In this document: positions 1 through 9,877 of the stretch, piece after piece
Layout: each line of letters starts with the position of its first letter
Numbering within the stretch: the stretch's first letter is position 1
Assembly: GCA_958298945.1 (NCBI GenBank)
Contig: OY282606.1
Span: 29,051,740-29,115,739 of the forward strand
Direction: 5' to 3'
DNA: 64,000 bases
Origin: Atherix ibis
Lineage: Eukaryota; Arthropoda; Insecta; Diptera; Athericidae
Program-made: the position numbers and the translations under genes
The notes under the pieces: model-generated
Database searches by the model: none
What the model was told of the DNA's origin: nothing
Seen by the model: the letters and a program-made list of their open reading frames with translations, nothing else

Positions 1-525
1 CCCCGGGAACTGACTATTCTTCGTAATGGAATTTTTTTTGAATTTCAAAAGCATAATTAATATTCTTTTTAACTCTATTATTCCAAACAAAAATATAATT
101 TAAACACGAACATTTATTTTTTTCCAATCGTCTGGTATTAAATCCAATTGTATTTTTGGTTTATTATTTATTTTGTAAACATCAATCAAATATCAAGCGC
201 TTCAATTTTGTAGACTTTTAAAGAGTTTTAAAACACGCCATTCTCCAGGATATAGTAGCATACCGAAATGCTTGCATACTTTTTTTTTAAATTAAGATAC
301 TTATCGCGAAGTCAACGTTTAAGTGCCGGTTATAGTTTACGAACAAGTCAGCATAAATTAATAGATTTACATTCTTCACGATAGTAAATAGGAAATTTTT
401 TTCAGAATACGAAATGTTTCGTGATAGGTTATTTTGCATGTGTGTGCGTTCTTAGGAATGCATTCTCGAAAAAAAATTGGACAATTTTTATGTAGAGACC
501 TATCCAGTTCTATATATAATCTAAG
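1..525. mobile_element. THAP-type DNA transposon, copy A (left end outside window)
   Basis: This segment matches the element at 4896-9801 in two blocks. The shared blocks are around 14-290 (versus about 5030-5230) and around 400-525 (versus 5351-5380 and 9707-9801). It ends with the same terminus, TATAATCTAAG, at about 515-525. The position of the THAP exon of the other copy is visible at 403-425, but the start codon is ACG in place of ATG, the similarity soon breaks off, and the zinc-binding residues after the first cysteine are lost. The left terminal repeat lies before position 1. The predicted 8-bp target duplication on the right is GGATAGAC (526-533). Confidence 0.55.
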
Positions 526-1054
526 GGATAGACCCTATATGTTTATGTATTTATTTGAAACCGAAAAATCCAGCGGAATTGCAATGCAAACATAACAGAA
601 TTTTCCGACCTTAGATGGGCATTTAATTAAAATTAGGCTTTCTGATGCTTAAAATAAACAAAAAAAAATCAATACAAATACTTTGGATCACAAGAAAACA
701 GAATATTAAACGAAAATACAAATCAAAATGTTGATAAAAATCTTTTTTAATTGTTGTGTCTGACATCTATTTTTAATTTTTTAATTTATAGTTTTGACAT
801 ATCAATTTTCCTTATTTGACTAAACTATATTTCACAAATAGTTCACAAGTGTTTGTATGTTCAGGACGCTCGAATCCTAATTGAATTTTCTCGCTGCATT
901 TCTTCGATCCTAACTTAATCCATCTATTACTGAAATAACGTTTCTCGGTTACATTTTCCGACTTTATTCGTCGTTCACTGCATTACCGACTTAAACCAGT
1001 CGTTCACGAATCGCTGTTCAGACTATACTCACTTGTTGGTAGGCAGCGCTTGTA
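526..1054. other. Unannotated AT-rich DNA
   Basis: I see no gene or recognisable element between the right end of the THAP-type element and the DD41D mariner that starts at 1055. Confidence 0.4.
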
Positions 1055-2343
1055 TAGGGTGGTCCATCTAGCAGTTTCATTTTGAACTACTATTTATTTG
1101 AAGTATTAGAGTGTTAAATGTCAACACGAATTGACAGATTGTTAGTTGAAAGTCAGAATTTTACGAAATGGTAATCCATACGCTTGAAGAAAAATGTGAA
1201 ATATTGAGAACTTACCTCCAAAGTGGTGAGTCTTCAACCCAAACTGTGAGAAATTTAAAAAAAGGGGTAAAGATCGAATGCCATCACGTGAATTGGTGGG
1301 CAAATTCGTGAAGCTAGTTCGCGAAACTGGTTTGTTGGTTGCCAAAGCAACTCGTTCCCGCTCTAAGACAGTGCGTACGACCGAGAATATTGCCGCCGTT
1401 GCTGAAAATGTCAGTGATCATCCATCAAAATCAACGCGTCACCGTTCTCAGGAATTGAATATTTCTCGCACTTCTCTGTTGAGAATTTTGCACAAAGACC
1501 TCGGTATGAAAGCTTACAAAGTTCAATTAGTCCAACAGCTAAAGCCGCATGACCATCCGATGCGTTTTCGGTTTGCCCAATGGGCTCAAGATCAATTGGC
1601 CGAAGATGAGCATTTTTACCGAAAAATCATCTTTTCGAATGAGGCCCATTTCCACCTCGGTGGGTATGCCAACAAACAAAATTGTCGCATCTGGGGCTCA
1701 GAAAATCCATACGTCACCATGGAAAAGCCGATGCATCCACAACGAGTCACGGTTTGGGATTTTGGAGTGGAGGCATCATTGGCCCATTTTTCTTCAAAAA
1801 CGATGAAGGAGCCGCCGTTACGGTCAATGGTGAGCGCTATCGCGGCATGCTCAACGAATTTTTATTTCCAAAAGTTGAAGAGAATGGGGCGACATTTGGT
1901 TTCAACAGGGCGGGGCCACTTGCCACACAGCCAACGTAACAATCCAACTTTTGGGCACGGCTTTCGAAAACCGAATAATCAGCCGAAATTCTGATGTCAA
2001 TTGGCCGCCTCAGAGCTGTGATTTGAGCCCGTTGGATTATTTTCTGTGGGGAGCCGTTAAGGATAAATGTTACGCAAGCCATCCAGAGACAGTTGAGGCC
2101 TTGAAACACGAAATCAAAGTTGCCATTGAAGAGATACAGGCCCGGACAATCGAAAATGTACTGAAAAATTGAGTCGAGCGAATGGGGTACTGTAACGCCA
2201 GCCGTGGCAGTCATTTAAATGATGTTGTGTTTCATTCTTAAATTTCAAGGTTCAATCTTTTAATAAAACCGAAAATTTGAAAAACATACACTAGTTTTTT
2301 TTTATTTACTTTTTAAAATGGAACTTCTAAATGGTCCACCCTG
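1055..2343 (+). mobile_element. DD41D (rosa-type) mariner, full-length but dead
   Basis: The element is about 1.29 kb, with ends TAGGGTGGTCC and its complement GGTCCACCCTG, flanked by TA dinucleotides at 1053-1054 and 2344-2345. The ends continue as an imperfect inverted repeat of about 30 bp. Internal sequence encodes a Tc1/mariner-superfamily transposase (see the pseudogene entry). Two further copies lie at 27089-27981 and 45434-46660. DD41D mariners of this kind were described from tephritid flies as the rosa group; the assignment rests on the spacing of the catalytic aspartates, counted in the other copies. Confidence 0.85.
1168..2241 (+). pseudogene. Broken DD41D mariner transposase
   Basis: The natural start is probably the ATG at 1168 (MVIHTLEEKCEIL). 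A frameshift then moves the reading frame to the long frame that begins near 1278. The helix-turn-helix region ([19 protein letters not shown]) is followed by the first catalytic block, which reads FSNEAHFHL where the sister copies have FSDEAHFHL, so the first aspartate is now asparagine. A 4-bp loss near 1757 shifts the frame at [11 protein letters not shown]. The second catalytic block reads WFQQGGATCH, with glycine in place of aspartate. The third block ([12 protein letters not shown]) is intact. The protein ends NDVVFHS with TAA at 2239-2241. Two of three catalytic residues are lost and there are at least two frameshifts, so it cannot make an active enzyme. Confidence 0.85.
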
Positions 2344-2655
2344 TATTTATAATGCTCCGGCGTGCTTCTAGAATATTCCGGAGTTGAACTTTCTCTATAA
2401 TATAAGCTGTGGGCACTGAGTAAACTAAAGGGAATGAAAAAGTCATAACTAAATACTTCAATTTAACATTTAATACAAACCTTAGATCATAGAGGGTGAT
2501 ACAAACCTTAGATTATACTCCATTTTCTAAATTACAAACATTCATGATTACAAATTGAATGCAGTTTTTCATGACAACTAAAGGCTAGATCACATTACAT
2601 ATTCAACGAAAGACTAAATTACATTACTTATTAATACAATATTACATTTACTTGT
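2344..2655. other. AT-rich DNA with a short tandem duplication
   Basis: No gene is seen. ACAAACCTTAGAT occurs twice in quick succession near 2476-2513. It is too short to name an element. Confidence 0.3.
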
Positions 2656-2659
2656 CTAT

Positions 2660-3010
2660 TTTCAATATGATGTCCAGCAACGAGATAAGGTCAATGAGTT
2701 TTTACTCGTATATTCCAATTATTCAAAATCAGAGCAAATACACCGGCGGCAACATTTTAATGTCAGAGTATCTCTTAGCGATGGTATGAGTCGAAACCTA
2801 ATCATCCGGTTTGAAAGAACTGGTACAATTGACGATCTTCCGGGAAGTGAAAGATGTATGGCAGAGTGTTCATAAGTATCCATCTGCCTCAACCCATCGT
2901 CGCTCTGCTTAGCTAGACGTCGCCAGAAAATAACTTCAAAGGACTCTTAAAAAACATCGCCAGAACTTCGTTTCAGAAGTTTCTGATATTCAAAATGAAG
3001 AAGAATTATG
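2660..3010 (+). pseudogene. Relic of a Tc1/mariner-type transposase N-terminus
   Basis: A plus-strand reading frame interrupted by stops resembles the DNA-binding half of Tc1/mariner-superfamily transposases: MSRNLIIRFERTGTIDDLPG, followed by a degraded stretch that corresponds to the usual second helix-turn-helix. The motif 'F..TGT..DLP' is the recurring linker in these proteins. No catalytic domain or terminal repeats are seen nearby, so the fragment is old. The lineage cannot be decided. Confidence 0.5.
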
Positions 3011-3696
3011 AAAAGGTGCATAAAATTTTTTATAGAATTTTATAAATTTATTAAATAAGGATTGGGATTTGAGTGCGGCAATTTTTCATTGCCCTTATAT
3101 ATAATTGTCAATGCTGAGAATATAATAATGATATTAATTAATAATTAGTTGAGAATATCCATATTTATGATTGAAAATAAAGTAAATTAATAAATGTATC
3201 CCCACTTGAAGTTAAAAATGAACACCATGATAACGTGTTTTCTTTATTTACGAACATAACGCATACGTTTTGTTCGCGGTTTCCATATCCGCTTCATGTT
3301 ACATCCTTTACTATTTCCATATTTTAAAAACAACTAATTATATATGAAGAACTCAGCTTATTCAATTAAAAATATAATTTCCTTGAATGTATCGTTTTAA
3401 GATATTTTTATAACAAAAAAAGATATTTGAGCAAATACGTTAATCCTAAAAACTTGGAACGATTTCGCTTTATTTTCTCATCAGAAAATTATTTGTGAGG
3501 AGATTTTTAAAAAGTTTTATCTATAAAACAACCGTTCAACACTATAAGTAAATTGCGCCTAAACACAATAGCCGTACACCATTCTTCCTTTTAAAAAGAA
3601 GATCGTTTCTCCAGAAACTATAAAAAAAACAATGGCATTCTGTATGTTTGTTTAGTTCTAAAAAAAATATACATATACGTAATTTATTTAGATGTT
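3011..3696. other. Unannotated AT-rich DNA
   Basis: No coding, repeat or RNA signal recognised between the transposase relic and the Mos1-like mariner. Confidence 0.35.
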
Positions 3697-3769
3697 TACC
3701 AGGTGTATAAGCTTAAATCCGCTGTTTTTTAGTAAAAAAAAACACATGTTTTCTTCATAGAAAGCAAAA

Positions 3770-4793
3770 ACAAATTTATGCAAAGTACTACACATTTTTC
3801 CCATCTCTCGGGCAATTTGTGGATACCACGCCAAAAAAATCCTATTCTTTCGAGGCGTTTGACTTATCAAGCCATTTTCGGACGTCTTCGTAAGAATCGA
3901 AGTGCTGCTCAGCGAGCGCGTGCGCCATCGACGAAAACAGATGGTAGTCGAAAGGGTCCCGGTCTGGTGAATAAACGGGGTGGGGTAGCATCTTCTAGTT
4001 AAGTGTCTCCAAGTAGTTTCGGACCATTTTTGACGTGTGCGATGGTGCGTTGTCGTGGAGGAAAATCAGCTTATCATGTCTTTGTTGATAATCCGTTTCA
4101 CGCAGAGCACGGTGCAATTTGATCAGTTGTTGATGGTAGAGGTGGGCATTGACAGTTTCACCAGGTTTCAACATCCCATAGTATACAATACCCTGCTGAT
4201 CCCACCAAACGCACAGCATCGTCTTCCGTCCGAAGCGAGTTGGTCTTGGGGAAGATGTTGATGGCTGGTCGGGATCAACCCACGATTTCTTGCGTTTGGG
4301 ATTTTCGAAATAAATCCACTTTTCAACTCATGCCATAATCCGATGCAGGAACGACTTTCTTTTTTGTCAGGCGAGCAAGTTTTCACATGTGTTTTGGCGT
4401 CGCTGCACCTGCCTATCGTTCAATTCATGCGGCACCCATTTTCCGATCTTTTCAATCTTCCCCATAGCACGCAGACGCATGGAAATGGCTGGTTGAGTAA
4501 CATCCAATTGCTCCGTGAGCATTTTTTGCGATTGGGTATCGTCTTCGTCCGAAAGAGCCTGCAATTGATGGTCCTCAACCTTCCTAGGTCGATTTTCACG
4601 CTTCTTGTCCCACAAGTCAAAATTTGCCGTCTTTGAACCGACGGAACCAATCTCGGCACGTTGTTTCCGATAAAGCACTGTCACCATAAGCCTCCATAAG
4701 CATTCGATGCGAATCGGTAGCCTATTTCTTCAAATTTAAGCAGAAAAGCAGAGCTTCCCTCATAAGCTCTTTTTCTGGCACAAAACTAGACAT
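3770..4793 (-). pseudogene. Broken Mos1-like mariner transposase
   Basis: The minus-strand translation matches the mauritiana subfamily of mariner transposases. It starts MSSFVPEKE-like near 4793, continues through VDHQLQAL and [14 protein letters not shown] (DNA-binding helices), [17 protein letters not shown], and the second catalytic block [11 protein letters not shown]. Stops and frameshifts divide it into several pieces: 4367-4687, then 3995-4219, and then a C-terminal part. The first catalytic block around TGDEKW is altered near 4320-4330. The family normally encodes about 345 residues. It is non-functional. Confidence 0.8.
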
Positions 4794-5357
4794 GTTTATC
4801 AAAAGAAAAATGTATGTTGTTGTACGAAATTGCTGACAATGTGCACTAATTAATGTTGACACATGTTAAACTCATAAAAAAAAGTATGGCGTACCCTTAG
4901 ATTAAAGAATACCTGAATAGGTATTTCCGCATATGTATACACAATTTTGTGGCACAATTATTGCAGAAGCGGCGAGAAATGGCAATTATGATATATTTTT
5001 GTGTAGATTTTTTATGTAGACCCACTGCCATCTAGTTTTCGTAATAGAAATTTATTGAATTGCAAAAGCATAATTTGTATTCATTTTAATTCACTCATTT
5101 TAGGTTTATTTTTCATTTCGTAAATATCAATCAAGTATAAGGCGCCTCAATTTTATAGACTTTCGAAGAGTTTTAAAACGCACCATTCTACATGAAAGTG
5201 GTAACATACCGAAATGCTGAACTATTCTTGTCATTTTTCAAGTTGTTATTTTTGCGCATCGGAAAGTGCAAGAAAAAGTGTATTTTTCATCTATTTATAA
5301 GTATTTACCAAAAAGTAAGTATTTATATAAATTGTTATATTGTTTTGATTTCAGAAA

Positions 5358-5425
5358 ATGAAGTGTTTTGTCAAGAATTGCTTCTCATTTAATAAAATGA
5401 GGAAACCGCGAATTTCTTTCTTTCG
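5358..5425 (+). CDS. First coding exon with the start of a THAP zinc finger
   Basis: An ATG at 5358 opens MKCFVKNCFSFNKMRKPRIS followed by FFR, ending at a good donor site (CG|GTAAGT at 5425/5426). The arrangement M-x-C-x4-C followed by a basic stretch and aromatic residues is the beginning of the C2CH THAP DNA-binding domain, found in P-element transposases and in cellular THAP proteins. The remaining Cys and His would lie in a next exon, which I could not find. The retrotransposon begins about 95 bp downstream in the presumed intron. It sits inside a transposon with terminal repeats, so I read it as the remains of a transposase gene and not a host gene. The THAP call rests on a short stretch. 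Confidence 0.5.
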
Positions 5426-5518
5426 GTAAGTTGACATCTTACTTTTTACTAAACTAAATAACAAAAATTTAGTTTGTGATGTGCCTAAATAGCTTTTAGT
5501 GCTTTATTTTGTCCAAAA

Positions 5519-6262
5519 AGTGGTTAAAAAATGAAAAATTCGGCATTCAATAAATGTAAACAAATGTGGTGTTGACAGTTCAATGTTTAACCAAAAATAG
5601 TTCAGTGCCGACGTACGTAAAGTGTGTGTAAGGAAATTTAAGGGAACGAATTTTTCAGTCTGTTTTCCATTGCTGTTTTCATTGTGTTAAAATAAATAAA
5701 GCATATTCGGTAGGCTTATTATTTAAATAAATTTGTTTGGATTTGTGCTTTCGCTTACTCTATTAGACCATATTATAATGCATTTACTAAATAATGTTTT
5801 CATTTTTTTAGAATATTAGTTATTAATTGTTTAAGTACATTAAATTTTCCACCTTGTAATTTAGTTTTAAAGCATTTTGCTATAATGTTGTATACGATTA
5901 ACTTCTTTATTCTATGTAATTAATGTCTTTGTTAAATTTAATTTAAATGCACAATGCCTTTCATTAAAACAAACACACATTTATATTATAATGAAGCTTT
6001 TTATATCTACTTATGCTATTTAACAATAAAATTTATATTTACTATATTGCGGTGTGGTTTTATTCCAATATAAAGATAATATCACATTCTCCGATTTAAT
6101 TCATATTGCATTTTTGAAATTGATTTAAATTTGTGCCCATAATTGTTTTCATATAATCAAATAACTTGCAATTTATATTTTTACATACTCTTCCCCACTT
6201 TATAATTTTGTTTTAATAAATAATATATAGTGAAATAAATAAATAAATAATATTTTAAAATA
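5519..6262 (-). repeat. Direct repeat, probable 3' LTR of the copia-type element
   Basis: About 740 bp is repeated almost unchanged at 8790-9523 in the same orientation. Both copies start AAAGTGGTTAAAAAA and end AATATTTTAAAATAG. They flank Gag-Pol sequences, so they are read as LTRs. The usual TG...CA ends are not visible at the shared boundaries, so the exact LTR limits are uncertain. Confidence 0.6.
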
Positions 6263-8219
6263 GATATGGTTTATTTATGATTTTTACATCCTTTGTTATT
6301 ACAACTTTTCTTTTTTCAGGATCCCATATGCGGTAGGCTTTTGATATGTCAGAATATCCAACTAAAATTCCCTCTTTTGCTCTTGAATCAAATTTAGATT
6401 TATTAATGTTTTTATTTAAGAAAAAGGCTTTAGATCCAAAAATTTGAAAATATTTTACAGATGGTTTTCTTTTGAACCATATCTGAAATGGAGTATTGTT
6501 ACTAATTGAACGAGATGGTGATCGATTTATGATATAATTGGAACAAAATACAGCCTCAGCCCAAAAAGAGTGAGTTAGGTTTCCCTCCAACATTAGGCAC
6601 CTGGCTTTTTCCAAAATAGTCCGATTCTTCCTCTCAGCCAATCCGTTCTGTTGAGGAGTGTATGGATATATATAGATAAAATATATCTTAGTATATCGGC
6701 TTTTTTCGTCAATGAAAGTTACAAAGTAGCGGCACCCTGCATTTGATGAAGTTCGCATGGGTCCGACTACGTCTGAATGGACAATTTCTAGTAATTCCAG
6801 ATTTTTAACTTCTTGGCTGGATTTAAATGTTGATTTAGACATTTTGCCTTTTATGCATATTTCACAATATGCATAAAAGACAAAATCTGAAAAAGATTTA
6901 TTGGGATTAAAATTTAGGCCCATCATTGATTTTGTTTGATGCGCATATTTTAAAGTCTGCATGTTGATGTGGCGTTATTTCCTATGCCATAATCTCATTT
7001 TAGATTGTTTTTCAGAATTTGACTCAAAATTTGTTAGATTTGAAGCCTTAGGGTTATCATTTTCAATAACATAATATAGCCTATTAATTTTATTTGCCAT
7101 GAGGATAGTGTCACCCTCATAATTTTTAATGATTGCTTTGCTTTTAGTAAAAGTCACATCAAATCCCTTTTCGGTAATTTTTCCAACTGAGAGTAAATTT
7201 GCCGTCAATTCTGGAACTTAGAGTGTTGGTAAGATTAATTTCATGGTCTTTTGTTATACATATTTTGGCATTATATATATGCTGAGTGCTCTGATGATGC
7301 TAATTTCAAAACATTGTTTTCAGTGTTTTTAATGTCGAGGAAATATTTTTGTTTTGAACACGTGGGAGGTGCTTCCGGAATCCAAGCACCAGAAATTTGA
7401 GGGTTTTCTTTCAGTCATTGTAGTGTGTGATTCCTCACTTAAGAATGTGTTTTCTTCCTTTCGATATTTACGATTCTCTGAATTTCGACATTGATCCGTT
7501 CTGTGATTTTCACGACCGCAATTTTGGCATTTTAATTTTGAATCAGTCTTGTATGATTTTTTATTGTTTTTGTACTTAGTTTTATTAAAGTATGAATTTT
7601 TATTAAATTTTGAACCATGTCCATAAAATGCATCCTCTTGGTTTTGAAAATGTTCATCTTTTGTTCTTGCCATATGCTCTTCCAAGATTTTAACTTTTAG
7701 GTCTGTTGTTTTGGGCAAATTGCCACGGCTCTCTATCGCTACTCGAAAGTTTTCAAACGTAGGTGGAAGACTATATAACATTTTTAATATCAATAAATCA
7801 TTTATTTCAACTCCTAGGGCCTCCAGTTTATCCACAGTATCCATCAATTTATTTAAATGATCTCTTACGTCCTCGTCCGCTGTCATTTTGTACAAAACAA
7901 GACGTATGAGAAGTGTGACCTTTCGAGCAGGGCCTTCACTTTGGTATATACCCTTTAAGGTATCCCAGACTTTCTTTGAAGTTTTACAATTTCTTACTTG
8001 ACGTATTTCACTAGAAGATATTAGTAAAAATAAATCCGACCTTGCATATGAATCGTCGGTTTCCCATTTTTTTACGTTTGCTTGATCTTCAGGTTTTTCT
8101 ATTTCTCCACTGACATATCCCCAGAGTCCATTCTTGATTAACACGGCCTGAGCGTGGATACACCAAGTGTCGTAGTTTTCCTTGTTTAAAGATTCAATAC
8201 GAAAATTATTTTGAGCCAT
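6255..8219 (-). pseudogene. Copia-type Gag-Pol remnant
   Basis: The ATG at 8219 opens MAQNNFRIESLNKENYDTW, a typical copia Gag start, in a frame that stays open to 7329. A zinc knuckle CQNCGRENHRTDQC (CX2CX4HX4C) is near 7510, followed by the protease site FWCLDSGSTSHV (D-S-G) near 7370. After frame breaks come LLSVGKITEKGFDV and the GAG-pre-integrase motif LWHRK. The integrase zinc region (CEICIKGKMSKS), the first core aspartate block (LEIVHSDVVGPM) and YPYTPQQNGLAERKNR follow. The sequence jumps from SRYTKIYFI straight to the PYTPQQNG block, so roughly 55-60 residues with the second catalytic aspartate are deleted. Reverse transcriptase is absent. Confidence 0.8.
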
Positions 8220-8330
8220 TTTTTCGAATAATTTATGAGGTACACAGTATATTAGTTTAATCCTGGGCCCGTAACCTTCTGTATTTAAATGAAAGCTCAA
8301 CAATTTAAAGTAAATTAATATATTTAAAGA

Positions 8331-8668
8331 TTTTTTTTTTTTTTTTTATTTGACAGGTTTTTATTTCTATGTTACACATAGACATAAGAACACAGTCACT
8401 CCTATGGAGCATATAGCGGCACTAGAGACTCTGTGAACTCTCTCCATCTGTTTCTGTCTTGAGCCAGCCTTTTCACTTCCGACCATGATTTGCCAGTTTG
8501 TTGGTGTTCGCGCTCGACTGATCTTCTCCAAGTGGTCCTTGGACGTCCTCTGCTGCGATTGCCCTTTGGGTTCCAATCTAGTGCCATCCTTGCTATGTCC
8601 GTAGGTGGTTTTCGCAAGGTGTGGCCAATCCAACTCCATTTCCTGCGTTTGATGTTATCTAGCAGGGG
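8331..8668 (-). mobile_element. 5'-truncated RTE-type LINE tail
   Basis: The minus strand encodes the C-terminus of an RTE-clade reverse transcriptase polyprotein: WNPKGNRSRGRPRTTWRRSV, then SWSEVKRLAQDRNRWREF, ending LVPLYAP. A run of T on the plus strand (8331-8347) is the tail. The piece is flanked by the direct repeat TATATTTAAAGATT at 8319-8332 and 8669-8682, a target-site duplication of 12-14 bp. It therefore inserted as a roughly 340-bp fragment into the leader of the copia-type element, by target-primed reverse transcription. Confidence 0.8.
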
Positions 8669-8789
8669 TATATTTAAAGATTAAGACGACATTAATACAA
8701 GTAAGATGGCGTGGCCTTTTTTTTACTATATATGTTATAAAAGTAGAACAGTGTTACCAGGAAAAGTGTTGACTGTCAGTATTGCCAAC

Positions 8790-9523
8790 AAAGTGGTTAA
8801 AAAAATGAAAAGTTCGGCATTCAATAAATGTAAACAAATGCGTTGTTGACAGTTCAATGTTTACCCAAAAATAGTTCAGTGCCGACGTACGTAAAGTGTG
8901 TGTAAGGAAATTTAAGGGAACGAATTTTTCAGTCTGTTTTCCATTGCTGTTTTCATTGTGTTAAAATAAATAAAGCATATTCGGTAGGCTTATTATTTAA
9001 ATAAATTTGTTTGGATTTGTGCTTTCGCTTACTCTATTAGACCATATTATAATGCATTTACTAAATAATGTTTTCATTTTTTTAGAATATTAGTTATTAA
9101 TTTTTTAAGTACATTAAATTTTCCACCTTGTAATTTAGTTTTAAAGCATTTTGCTATAATGTTGTATACGATTAACTTCTATATTCTATGTAATTAATGT
9201 CTTTGTTAAATTTAATTTAAATGCACATTTCCATTCACAAACACACATTTATATTATAATGAAGCTTTTTATACCTGGTTATGCTATTTAAGAATAAAAT
9301 TTATATTTACTATGTTGCGGTGTGGTTTTATTCCAACATAAACATAATATCACATTCTCCGATTTAATTCATATTGCATTTTTGAAATTGATTTAAATTT
9401 GTGCCCATAATTGTTTTCATATAAGCAAATAACTTGCAATTTATATTTTTATATACTCTTCCCCACTTTATAATTCGGTTTTAATAAATAATATATAGTG
9501 AAATAAATAATATTTTAAAATAG
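8790..9523 (-). repeat. Direct repeat, probable 5' LTR of the copia-type element
   Basis: Near-identical partner of 5519-6262, with a few substitutions and small indels, including loss of AAACA-type and AAAT-repeat units. The low divergence between the pair points to a fairly recent insertion compared with the surrounding transposon relics. Confidence 0.6.
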
Positions 9524-9877
9524 AATACTGTGTTTTATTACAAATTTCCAAAACTAATTCCATCAAACAACAAAATCGGCAATATTAAAAAATCTATTTG
9601 TTTACGCATAGACGACATCACATATCAATCAATATGGTTTTAAACGAACCGCTTCATTCGCATACTGAAGTACAAAATTGGCACCCAATGATTACGCCGT
9701 TTTAGTTATTTTGCATGTGTATGCGTTCTACGAATGTATTGCCAACAAAATTCGGACAGAATTTTCGTGTAGAGGCCTATACAGTTTTTCTATAATCTAA
9801 GGGCGTGCCCATGGTAGCTTAATACGCTCACTCACGCCATCTATGACCAAACAGCGGATTTAAGCGTATACCCCTGG

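Larger units (their letters stand above)
5519..9523 (-). mobile_element. Ty1/copia-type LTR retrotransposon, internally deleted
   Basis: Two direct repeats of about 740 bp bracket minus-strand gag, protease and partial integrase sequence. In element order these are LTR, a leader hit by an RTE LINE tail, gag, protease, integrase remnant, LTR. Reverse transcriptase and RNase H are completely missing, because the integrase frame runs directly into the 3' repeat near 6255. Order protease-integrase (before RT) and sequence identify the Ty1/copia superfamily. It could move only with enzymes supplied by another copy. Confidence 0.75.
4896..9801 (+). mobile_element. THAP-type (P-element-like) DNA transposon, copy B, hosting a copia-type insertion
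   Basis: The left terminus CTTAGATTAAAGAATACCTG (4896-4915) and the right terminus form an imperfect inverted repeat; the right end read on the minus strand is CTTAGATTATAGAAAAACTG. They are flanked by GGCGTACC (4888-4895) and GGCGTGCC (9802-9809), an 8-bp target duplication with one mismatch. The intact target is known from other mariner copies (TATGGCGTGCCCATGG), so the boundary is well supported. The element carries a THAP exon (5358-5425). An 8-bp duplication with a THAP domain is what P-superfamily transposons show. Without the retrotransposon inside it, the element is only about 0.9 kb, so it is probably a non-autonomous derivative. Confidence 0.7.
3699..9877 (-). mobile_element. Mos1-like mariner split by a nested insertion
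   Basis: The mariner lies on the minus strand. Its 3' terminal repeat starts CCAGGTGTATAAGC at 3699 after a TA. The transposase remnant runs back to about 4890, where the element stops inside its own 5' leader (TATGGCGTACC). The missing last 68 bp, from CATGGTAGC to CCTGG before another TA, are found at 9810-9877. Between them is a THAP-type element flanked by the 8-bp duplication GGCGT(A/G)CC. Removing that insertion leaves 1265 bp, close to the roughly 1.29 kb usual for Mos1. The other copies in the window (15040, 19159, 25814, 29467) confirm the order of the pieces. Confidence 0.85.
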
